Shown here piece after piece: positions 19,465-28,585 of a stretch of DNA of 64,000 nt. The translations under genes and the position numbers were made by a program. How positions within the stretch are numbered: position 1 is the stretch's first letter; the number at the start of each line of letters is the position of its first letter. The DNA lies in assembly GCA_004764695.1 (NCBI GenBank), contig SMSO01000034.1, positions 3,542,501 to 3,606,500 of the forward strand, read 5' to 3'. The notes below the pieces were generated by a model. It was not told the origin of the DNA. It made no database searches and was given only the letters and a program-made list of their open reading frames with translations. Source of the stretch: Schizochytrium sp. TIO01. Taxonomy: Eukaryota; Sar; Bigyra; Thraustochytrida; Thraustochytriidae.

Positions 19465-22118
19465 GGCACCACAAGCTCGAAGCTTAGCTGCCTGTCAGCA
19501 CAAATTTTCTTTAGTGAACCCAACTTTGACTACTTAAGGAGAGATCGCAATGCAGCAGGTTTCCGAATTGGATTCCGCTGCAATGCAAGGGTTTTGCGAT
19601 TGTTGAAATGGTTTTGATTCTCGATCAGGACCACTATGGTTACTAAGTAGAAGGTAAAAGTAAAAACTATTAGGTTCGAGTTCCTTTTTTGTTTTGTTTT
19701 CTCTTCCAGCATTTTGTAATGATGATCAAAGTTCAAAGACCTGGAATAAACAAGAAGATCTAGGAAAAGCGAGTCATTGCGGTTTGTTGCACTGAGGATT
19801 GGGCACCTCCCTAGCGGGAATTGTAATTTTAGAAGCTGGAGCTAAGTGAGAAGTGCAAGCATGCGCTTACTATGAAGTAGGTAAGGAGGTTCCTACGTAC
19901 CTTCTCACCAAAAAGGTTCTCCGCTCCCCTGGCAAGGTATTTAACCGGATTATCTTTCTCGGAGGAATAGAAAATCGATACAATGCGACTTTAACAAAGT
20001 TGGAGCGACGAATCACGAATGTATATCACTACGGATGAACTTTAAATGGCCATTTCCTGAGAAGTAAAACAATACCTTGGGGCCGATTTAACGAAGATGG
20101 ACAGCAAATACATATCTTGGTAAGCACTTTGCCTCGAATGCTGCTATGTCTGGTGTCCAAGAAGAACGTTTCTCGCCAGCGTGGAGTTTAAAAGCGGACC
20201 ACGCAGGAGCTGGTAGGATTCACCGATGTGGGCCCGTGCGTGCTGTTTTTGTTTGAGAGGTGTTCTTGTTTGAGCCTTGGAGAATGTATCTGAAATCTCC
20301 ATCGATGGAATTCGGAATTCACTACTGCTGTTGACTTGAATGACCAAATAGTTCTCAGAGTTATATGGTAGAAAAGGCACACAAACACAGAAATTTCATA
20401 CGCATATGCAGTGACCTTCTTGTTGCTCTACGGGACTTGGGATGTTGGTCTCTTAAAATGTACTTGGGAACCTAGGCTGCAAGGTTGTGAGATTGTCTGA
20501 TTACCCCTCTGTCCCACAAAAAAAAATGTGGTGTAGGTACAACCATTACTCGAGTGAAATTGAGTGTTGTTATCAAGCTCACCTTTTCCAATCCGTTATT
20601 AGGCTACCTGTTAGGTAACCATAAATGAGTTTTTGGTTCGAGGCTGCCGTCTTCTACGGAGTTCTCTTGTAGAAAGTTATGAAGGTTTTTTTTAATATAA
20701 AGTGAAGCAAAGATTATATAATAGCCAACATGTCAATCATACTAACATAATTATTCCGCAGAATCCCAAAAGTTGTGTTCTTTTCCCCTTTGATTGGCTC
20801 AAGCTGGCATCCACATTGCCAAGTTGCTGGATGTCCCAAGATTCCCCGAACGACTGCGTAGAATGAATGCTTCAGTGTGGGCACATAATTCCCCTGCTAT
20901 ATCAGCCACCCTAAAACTCGGAACCCCGAATCAAGGTCTCCTCGACCTCCTCATTACTGCCTGCTAATTTTGTGAAAAGTTTTTTAGGAGTCTTTCGTTT
21001 AACCTTGGTTTTTCTCGATGGTTTCCAAATTATTCGCTCTTGCGCGTCTTGAAGCAGCTTTCTGACAAGCAGTCGCCGTGAGGTGAATTATAAAATGCTT
21101 TTCTTTCAAGACCGGTAGTGCTGATTGTGTTGGTCTACTTGCTGCCCAGTAGAGCCCACTTCGAGGGCCCCTTATTAACTCATTGTGCTAGCAGAAAGGG
21201 ATCTTTTAAAAGCAAGTGGGTCTAAGCAAAGATTGCAGTAGGCGGTAGCGACCTTCACGAATCGATTGAAGAAGCAAATTGATAGACCAGGAAGACAGCA
21301 GTAGTGAGGTGGTGTAGCATAGAGGTGCGCCAGTAATGGGGTTGGATAGCAAACCTGAATATATTGCTCAGGTGCAATGTAAGAAAGTATTTATTACACT
21401 ACTAATAGGATTATATGGGTTCCTACCACTATAAAATTTGTTTCAGTCTGTGTGGATCTTGCAATGGCCACGAAACTATCATGCCCATGCCATGAAGGGT
21501 GAATCCATCTCAGCTATGGCCACAAGAATACAACAAGTACATCCATTTCTTGACTTAAAATTGAAACACTTATTGAGATGCAATCAGACGAGAGCGCAAG
21601 TCATCCATTTAGTTGGCATTTATCCTTCAATAGTGCCATAATCAAGCTCTACACGAATAAATGCCAGCTTAATTTGTCAATCTATTTGTCACCAATAATT
21701 AAAACCTCGTCGCTCTTATATCACCATGAGATGTAGGTGCAGATTATCCACACAAACAAAGCCTGCAAGAACAAAAAAAATAAACTTGGCGAGTCAAAAT
21801 AATTGCCAGAGAATCGCTGAGCTGCATCCATGCATGGTACCTTCATCCGCTAAGGAAGCAACGACGTTTACTATGACTTTAAGAAACCCAAACCGACAAT
21901 AGGGGAAGGACGAAATAAAGTAACAGAGAATGAGCATGAATATGCAGAAAAGGAGGATAAAAGAAAGAGAAAAAGACATTAAGAAAAAATAAGAAAGAAG
22001 TTGGAAAAAGAAAGAGTTTGCAATCACTTTCGATTAATTCATCAACCCATCGATTGCCAAAGCACGGCCTCCGCAGTCCTTCGTGCCTCTCTTCAAGAGA
22101 GGGGGGGGGCTAGAGCTT
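19465..22118. other. Intergenic region upstream of the fusion gene
   Basis: About 2.65 kb, AT-rich, without a supported gene. It has a GGTA/TACC motif at 19876-19903 and a purine-rich stretch (long A/G runs) at about 21,900-22,020 just before the fusion gene. A run of nine G at 22101-22109 sits 10 bases before the chosen ATG. Both flanking genes point away, so it should hold two promoters, but no strong TATA box was identified. Confidence 0.45.
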
Positions 22119-25100
22119 ATGTTGTGGCATTCTTCGGACTCCGCGGAGGAGGTCTCTTCTGCAGGCGCCTTTCTAGGCGAGCAGGAGGTGGCTGAGGGCC
22201 CTCGCAGACGTGGCAGCTTGCCACAAGACCTCGGCAGCCTACACTCAGAAACCTCTCAAGAAGATAGCTTTGAAAGCGGAATTGGACTTCACTACGCAGG
22301 TAGCCGAGAGCTCTCTTTAGGCTCCTCAATACACCACATTCAGCACTCTCAACACAGCTCCAATGCAAGTAACAGCCACATCAGCGCCAATCTCAGCAAT
22401 AATATCAACAACAACAACAATGGTAGCGGGAATAGCAATGGCAACTGCTCGAGTCACCATTCATTTCATGCTCATAAGAATACAAGCCATCCAAGCCCAT
22501 GTATGAGTACGAGCTGCAGCGCATGTGGAGATAATAATATTGGAGGAGGCAATTCCCATACACATGGGAACGCTGTTTCAAGCGCATTGAGGAATTTATC
22601 ATTCGTGAGCGCTGCACAATGCGGTTCGCAAAGTCGTGGAGGTCAATCACACGCTTCAGAGACATCTGCTGACGAAAGGGTCCGCTTTAAACGCAAAACT
22701 TCTGTGTATTTAGAGAATAATACTATGGCACTCTTCGAAGAAGAAGAAAACGCCGATCACCCGGTCGATGGACCGTGTGGGTGTTTAGAAGAGACATTTA
22801 GTAGACCAGCAGCGATGGTTCTGGTATCTATATGGTTTGTTCTCAGCTGTATATTCTACATTAAACTTCGCAGGTCCATGAAGGGCTTCAGTGGCGGTGG
22901 CGACGTGGTGGCGCAAACTGGTGTCCACTTCCTTACAAGCGGCATTATAATGCTTCTTCATTCCACAATCATGTGGACAACAGGCCAACAAAAACACGAG
23001 GCCCTCTCGAAATTACTCAAAGAGACACCTGCGCCTGTATGGCTGGTGCTTGGTTTTGCCCACTTTGTGGGCCATGCACTCTTAATATGCGGCTTATCCG
23101 TTCTGACAGTGTCAAATATGCAACTTGCGCGACTTATTGAACCGGCTATTGCTGTTGCTATGGCGGGCCTTGGCTGGGTTCCACAGAGTCATGCACCTCT
23201 AACATCAACCCAAATGGCCTTCGGTGCTGTTCTTGCAGGTGGTGGTTTGCTGGCTGCACTCCCCTCGCACGAAGTATTTTCTGGGGTTGTTCTCATTTAT
23301 TTGTCTAGCTTCTTATTGCAGTGGCGCGGGCATGCTGTCCGCAGGATGATGCAGACAGTACATGTCGACGCTTGTTTTGTGGCGTTTGGTATTACTGCTG
23401 TGGTTGGTTCTTTCATTGCCATGTTGGTTCTCCTTCTCCTCTACACCACTGGGCTTTCTGTTTTTTCGGGGTCTGTTAATCTTGAAACTGGCCTTTATTA
23501 TTTCGGAGCTAATGCGGTAAGCCTTCTCCTTACACAAGTTTATCACCATGGTGCCCACGAGGGATTGAAGCTCTTGAAGCGAGTTCTCACTGCTGCAATT
23601 GCTGCTTATATTCAATATGAACATATCACTCAAAGTCAATGGATCGGTGTTGCTGTGGTGGCGATCGGCTGGGTCGGCCTTGATATGGATCGTCAAATCG
23701 CAAACTCAAGGCGAAGTAGAATTCTTGGAGTGTTAGTTGCTCTTCTTTTGTTGGCCGTCATATCTCTCGGTGGAAGTTTACAAGAACAGTATGGCCCAGA
23801 AACCTGGCTACAACAGCGCTCTACCAAGCCATTTGCACCGGGAGTCAGCGAAGATGGGCGAACTGAAGAAGCTCGTCCCTTTTGCGAAATCTATGAGGAT
23901 CAGCTTTACAGTATTTGGGCGTATCCGTATGGCCCTGATCCCAGTGTAACGCGTCGCTGTCCTACTGAAGTTGTGTATTGTGCATATACTGAGTGCTTAA
24001 ATCATTTTGCAGGTGCGCGGCGACTCAACCTTGCATCTTTGGCTAAGGGAACACCTTACGAAGATTTCGTACGTTACCATATGTGGTATAAAATAAAACA
24101 CAAGAGGCAATTCGTACATCATGTCCAGTCCGTTGCAATGCTTTCTCTGCTTTTGAAAAAACCTGGAATTTGCGTACGTATTATTGGTGATATGCGATGG
24201 CACTGTCATGAAGACCGGAACTGGCCTTCTCTCGACTATGATCCAGAGAGTGGCGTGACCCTGCCTCACTTTATGCCCCATCGACCTGTGATTTTGCATG
24301 ATGAATTTACTTCATTTAGTTATGTTTCACGCATGAAGCGTGTAGTTGGTGTGGACCTTGGTGATGAACTTCAAGCATTCGCTGGACTCTCGTTTGTCCC
24401 TTATCTCACCCATTTCACCGATCGAGATCAAGGACTACCCAACTCGCATGGCCACATCTTTATGAATTCATGGTTTGGACCCTCCGTTCGCTGGCCACCC
24501 AGTAACGCTCTTAATCCTGTAATGGTTTCGTTACATACCAGTCCAAAGTTTCGACGCACCTTGCAGGCACAAAATTTTACTTACCTTCGACGATACAACA
24601 CAATATACGGCGCGATTGGCGCGCGTGAACATGCAACCCTAGATTTCCTTCGCGCAAACGGAGTTGATGCATATTTCTCCGGCTGCTTTTCAACCATTGT
24701 GGATATTACTAAAGATGCTACGACCAGGTTACGGAACAAAACATTCTTGGTGGATGTGGCACGTCTTGAGCTTGTGCCTAAAGAAATTCGTGACGTTGCA
24801 GAACGTCGGACAGTGCTTCCTCAGACGCGTGGGCTGCAAGACGAGGAATCTCTTCATTTAAATGCTTTTGAACTCTTACGCACTTTCGCAACAGAAGCTA
24901 GGCTTGTAGTAACCTCAAGAATTCATGTTGGCCTTGCTGCAATGTCACAAGGTGTTCCTGTTGTGTTTCTCAAGCCGCCCCCTGGGGCTGCCGCAACAAC
25001 TACGGATGTAACAGGTGCCACAGGGGCCGGTATGAATGAGGTAATGACTTATTTCCATGTGCTGAGTAAGGATCAGCCTCTTCGGAAAAACTTCAATTGG

Positions 25101-26183
25101 AGTGATCCTCTCCCCAATCCAGGCAACCACATTGTTGACCGCCACCGTGCCAGTTTTTGGAGAGTTGTCTCGAAGCGTTCTCATTTCTATGCTGACACTG
25201 CACATCTCTTTGGTGTAGTTCCTCTGGTGCGTCTCGGCCAAGGTCAAAAGTATGCCAACAAAGTGTCTCATCACACTTTTCACTTAGCCTTGCCGCATGC
25301 TGACGCCGTAACAGCCTCAACCATCCAGCTTGCTGAAAGTGTTTTTAGACATCACCCAAACGCGAAATTAGTTGTTCACTGCAATGATTTTGGTGTGCGG
25401 CACACTGACCTCGTTAACTTTGCCTTGGTGGGCTATGATGTTGTTGTTGAACCATTTGATCTCGTTCAGCAATTACGCCAGTTTCACCTAGATCATAAGC
25501 TCGTAAGACGCTTTGTCAAGCACATCAAAACGAACCCAGATGACATTTCCATTCTGCCTGTTCTTGCTTTGTGGCTTCAAGGTGGAGTGTTTTTACGTGA
25601 ACATGACTCTTTGATTACAAATACAATCCCTCATTCCATATCTGCTGCATATCAACCAGATTACAGCATCCTTATGTTCCCCAAGAATTCGCCGATTTTA
25701 CTTCGTGTGGCTGAACTCTTTCTACGGAATCCTCAATTGGCTTTGGATAATGCCCTCAACCAGGCCATCAATGAGATCTCAGTGATCACTAGTCCTCACC
25801 ATGAGGCGCCCTTCGACAGACCTCTTCCTCTTCAACAAACATTGCAGGTTGGGGTGGAAGATAACGATTTCGAAAACCCCGAAAATAGCTTACAACAAAG
25901 TGAAGAAAAAGAACAAAATGAAATTGTGGAATTCGATGACACTATTCTGCAGCAGGGATCTCCCGTCGCGCCTCCTGCCGATGCTCCGACTTTTGTATCT
26001 GCACCAACTTCTTCAGGCACTGTCTTACCTGAAGGTACGAAGGACCATTCAAGAAACTTTCAAATTATACGACTTTCTGAGGGCGAGTATTCAACTGGAC
26101 CTTGTGTCAATTCTACGATAGTATGTACTAATCTCTTTGAGACTTCGTGTCTGTTTTGCGACTCTCCGTGGGGCCCAATGTAG
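22119..26183 (+). CDS. Transporter / polysaccharide pyruvyl transferase-like / glycosyltransferase-like fusion
   Basis: A single 1354-residue frame, with the first in-frame ATG at 22119 (MLWHSSDSAEE). Residues 1-225 are disordered and rich in Ser, Asn and His. Residues about 230-550 hold roughly ten hydrophobic helices arranged like a DMT/triose-phosphate or nucleotide-sugar translocator, beginning IWFVLSCIFYIKLRR and ending ILGVLVALLLLAVISL. From about 570 to 990 the sequence fits the polysaccharide pyruvyl transferase family (WcaK/Pvg1 type): FMNSWFGPSVRW near 776, IGAREHATLDFLRANGVDAYFS, and VVTSRIHVGLAAMSQGVPVVFL near 928. Residues about 1050-1210 look like a DXD-type sugar transferase of the GT32/A4GALT kind: FRHHPNAKLVVHC, then LALWLQGGVFLREHD where the usual YLDTD would be, so its metal site is altered. 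If functional, it would probably act in the Golgi. The frame has no internal stop or shift. Confidence 0.85.
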   Translation: MLWHSSDSAEEVSSAGAFLGEQEVAEGPRRRGSLPQDLGSLHSETSQEDSFESGIGLHYAGSRELSLGSSIHHIQHSQHSSNASNSHISANLSNNINNNNNGSGNSNGNCSSHHSFHAHKNTSHPSPCMSTSCSACGDNNIGGGNSHTHGNAVSSALRNLSFVSAAQCGSQSRGGQSHASETSADERVRFKRKTSVYLENNTMALFEEEENADHPVDGPCGCLEETFSRPAAMVLVSIWFVLSCIFYIKLRRSMKGFSGGGDVVAQTGVHFLTSGIIMLLHSTIMWTTGQQKHEALSKLLKETPAPVWLVLGFAHFVGHALLICGLSVLTVSNMQLARLIEPAIAVAMAGLGWVPQSHAPLTSTQMAFGAVLAGGGLLAALPSHEVFSGVVLIYLSSFLLQWRGHAVRRMMQTVHVDACFVAFGITAVVGSFIAMLVLLLLYTTGLSVFSGSVNLETGLYYFGANAVSLLLTQVYHHGAHEGLKLLKRVLTAAIAAYIQYEHITQSQWIGVAVVAIGWVGLDMDRQIANSRRSRILGVLVALLLLAVISLGGSLQEQYGPETWLQQRSTKPFAPGVSEDGRTEEARPFCEIYEDQLYSIWAYPYGPDPSVTRRCPTEVVYCAYTECLNHFAGARRLNLASLAKGTPYEDFVRYHMWYKIKHKRQFVHHVQSVAMLSLLLKKPGICVRIIGDMRWHCHEDRNWPSLDYDPESGVTLPHFMPHRPVILHDEFTSFSYVSRMKRVVGVDLGDELQAFAGLSFVPYLTHFTDRDQGLPNSHGHIFMNSWFGPSVRWPPSNALNPVMVSLHTSPKFRRTLQAQNFTYLRRYNTIYGAIGAREHATLDFLRANGVDAYFSGCFSTIVDITKDATTRLRNKTFLVDVARLELVPKEIRDVAERRTVLPQTRGLQDEESLHLNAFELLRTFATEARLVVTSRIHVGLAAMSQGVPVVFLKPPPGAAATTTDVTGATGAGMNEVMTYFHVLSKDQPLRKNFNWSDPLPNPGNHIVDRHRASFWRVVSKRSHFYADTAHLFGVVPLVRLGQGQKYANKVSHHTFHLALPHADAVTASTIQLAESVFRHHPNAKLVVHCNDFGVRHTDLVNFALVGYDVVVEPFDLVQQLRQFHLDHKLVRRFVKHIKTNPDDISILPVLALWLQGGVFLREHDSLITNTIPHSISAAYQPDYSILMFPKNSPILLRVAELFLRNPQLALDNALNQAINEISVITSPHHEAPFDRPLPLQQTLQVGVEDNDFENPENSLQQSEEKEQNEIVEFDDTILQQGSPVAPPADAPTFVSAPTSSGTVLPEGTKDHSRNFQIIRLSEGEYSTGPCVNSTIVCTNLFETSCLFCDSPWGPM

Positions 26184-26655
26184 TTTCATACTACAAAACA
26201 TCTGCTACAGATCATCACTTTCCCCCCTCATTTGATAATACTATGTACTGCACAATTTTATTCTGTTAAAACAAGAAAAACACCATAGCCACCTTTCTTT
26301 AAATTTTGCACGTGTACGTATCTAATCTATTTTGTCCAGGTGCGCGCAGACAGACTTCCGTAAGCCTTCAGCTTCTGATTCGTAAAATTAAAAGAACTGA
26401 AACTATTTTATAAGTAAAAAGATGTTTGTTTTTTTTTAAAATTAAAAAATTAAGAAATAAAAGCCATAGCATACATGCTACTAGTAGAAGGTACTATGCA
26501 ACACACTAGCGGTAATTTAAAAAAATCAAAAAGAGCAAACCTGAACAACCTGCACATATAAAAACGCATTTAGAATCGGGAAACACGCTGTCGCCCACGG
26601 AGGTTAAACCCGCTTTATCGAAACTTCGTGGCAAACACATTAATCCTCCGATACC
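26184..26655. other. Tandem-gene intergenic spacer
   Basis: About 470 AT-rich bases between two plus-strand genes, holding the 3' UTR of the fusion gene and the promoter of the gamma-SNAP gene. Confidence 0.5.
26557..26563 (+). promoter_or_regulatory. Candidate TATA box of the gamma-SNAP gene
   Basis: TATAAAA lies 93 bases before the ATG at 26656, in a plausible position for a core promoter. It is a match by eye only, in AT-rich DNA. Confidence 0.35.
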
Positions 26656-28122
26656 ATGTCGGCCCTGAGTGCCGCGCGGAAACACATGACGGCCGCTAAG
26701 GGCGCCCTAAAGACTTCGCTCTTCAAATGGAGTCCAGACTACATCTCGGCAGCTCATCTTTACGAAAAAGCTGCTGTTTCCTTCAAAGCTGCAGGTGACC
26801 CCGAGCAAGCGGGAGATGCGTACAAGTGTGCTGCAGAAGCCAATTCCAAAGGTGACAATGAAAATGCGGCCGCCAAGTGCTGGGAATCCGCTGCAGAAAT
26901 GCACCTGAGCATCTTCCGAAACCAATCTAAAGGTATCGAAGGTGGTCTTCAGCAAGCCAGAACAGCTGCAGACTACTACAGCCAAGCTGTGATGATTTAC
27001 CGCGAATCAGGAGCAGCTAGCCAGGCGTCCACAGCTCTTAGCAAAAAGGGGCAGGTTCTTGCAGACGCCGCGGCAACGCTTCCAGAGGCACACAAGAAGC
27101 GCGACGCACTTCTCACGGAGGCACTCGAGTGCCTCATGACTTCTTGCGAAATTCTCGAAATTGCCAACAAGCTTGTTTTTAGCAAGGACACTTACCGCAA
27201 CACTTTTAACCTAGTTGTACGTATGCGACGCTGGTCAGATGCCCTCCAGGTCCTTAATAAGATGATACCAGTGTACAAGGAGCTCAACCAGACAGCTGGA
27301 GGATTCAAGCTGCGCTTGAGCGCAGTAATTATTCAACTTCAAAGGAATGATCTTACAGCAGCTAAAGCTTCTTTTCGAGAGGGTTTTGATGATACAGCGT
27401 ACCTCAGCTCTGACGAGTGTGCGGCTGCTGAAGATTTGCTGCGGGCATGGGAGGACATGGACGAAGATGCTGTGCGGAAGGTAATTGCCCGACCTGTATT
27501 TCAATTCTTAGAACGCGAAGTTGCGCTGGTGGCGCGTGACCTAAGCCCATTTAACAGCTCTGCTCAACCACGAGATGTCCCATTGGCAAGTAGTGCTACC
27601 ACTGGCTCCGGGGCAGGAGCAGGTGCTCGCGCATCTCTTGCTACAGCAAGTTATGCTCAACCGGGACCAGCCGCTATGGATGCGAAGATTGTCACTTCGT
27701 CTAAATCTGACGCAATGCCAGCTAAGACCACAGCTGCATCTACCCCAACAGGTGAGGCTGATGCGGTTTCGGATGCTAATCGTCAAAGCTTGTTCGCCCG
27801 GAAGCCACAGCTGGCACCAGCGCCACCGGCTCCGGTTATAGCTGAGGCAACTCCCATTTCGAGCGAGTTTGAGGCAGAACAGATGCCCATGGCTGCACCG
27901 GAACCTACGCCAGCACCCAAGACGGCATCACTGACGAGCACTGCTGCGCTGGACCACAGCGTGGAAGCTGCCACGTCGCAGCTTGCCTCCTCTTCACTGT
28001 CCGATAAATCTATGCCCTCAGACTCTGCTGCAGGGGAACCAACTGCTCACTCACAAAGCACATCGCTTCCGCATGATGCAAATGATGATGACGAGGACGC
28101 AGATCTTGACTTTCTGCGTTAA
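26656..28122 (+). CDS. Gamma-SNAP (soluble NSF attachment protein) with long C-terminal tail
   Basis: Adaptor that helps the ATPase NSF disassemble SNARE complexes after membrane fusion. The ATG at 26656 gives 488 residues. Residues 1-300 are the TPR-like helical-repeat SNAP fold: AAHLYEKAAVSFKAAGDPEQAGDAYKCAAE near 32-61, AADYYSQAVMIYRESGA, LVFSKDTYRNTFNLVVRMRRWSDAL, and the gamma-type ending DEDAVRKVIARPVFQFLEREVALVARDL. The family is usually about 310 residues. Here about 185 extra low-complexity residues (Ala, Pro, Ser, Thr) follow, ending in an acidic patch with a terminal Leu-Arg (DDDEDADLDFLR). The acidic end recalls the NSF-activating tail of alpha-SNAP, but the intervening linker is unusual. 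It is tandem with the fusion gene and convergent with the Tcd-like gene. Confidence 0.93.
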   Translation: MSALSAARKHMTAAKGALKTSLFKWSPDYISAAHLYEKAAVSFKAAGDPEQAGDAYKCAAEANSKGDNENAAAKCWESAAEMHLSIFRNQSKGIEGGLQQARTAADYYSQAVMIYRESGAASQASTALSKKGQVLADAAATLPEAHKKRDALLTEALECLMTSCEILEIANKLVFSKDTYRNTFNLVVRMRRWSDALQVLNKMIPVYKELNQTAGGFKLRLSAVIIQLQRNDLTAAKASFREGFDDTAYLSSDECAAAEDLLRAWEDMDEDAVRKVIARPVFQFLEREVALVARDLSPFNSSAQPRDVPLASSATTGSGAGAGARASLATASYAQPGPAAMDAKIVTSSKSDAMPAKTTAASTPTGEADAVSDANRQSLFARKPQLAPAPPAPVIAEATPISSEFEAEQMPMAAPEPTPAPKTASLTSTAALDHSVEAATSQLASSSLSDKSMPSDSAAGEPTAHSQSTSLPHDANDDDEDADLDFLR

Positions 28123-28585
28123 ATTGTAAGACACAACTAAAAAATAGACAAAAGACCTTAGAAACATTTTTTCCCTTCTGCATTTATATACGAATCAAAA
28201 TGATTCACCTGCATTCATTCATGATTTGTCTTCGTATTTGATGGTTGTGGTGGTCAGAAGTTAACACGTAAATATTCACTTTTAGAAACCAGACCATATA
28301 TCAATTACTCATGTATAAAAAAATCTCCAACTGTAATCTCCTCTAATTATGTGTAAGATAAAGCAGGAGGCGAAAATTGAGAAGCAAAATTTCCACAAGA
28401 AATGACGACGAGCTATGCGTCTCAACTTTTGAGTATCGAAAACCATAAAGCATTTTTTGCAGCAATTTAAGCAATCATTTCTAGTTGTGACTTACTTTTT
28501 GTGTCGATTGGCTAGCTAGAGAATTAACGATGCAGCAAAGCGTGTCATTAGGATAAATTTGGCTATACGCACATGATCATGTTAT
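28123..28585. other. Convergent 3' intergenic spacer
   Basis: About 460 AT-rich bases between convergent genes; nothing distinctive seen. Confidence 0.5.

Noticed and set aside
19600-19695. GGTTCGAG string as a tRNA B box
   Set aside because: Spacing to the following CC is wrong and no cloverleaf can be drawn.
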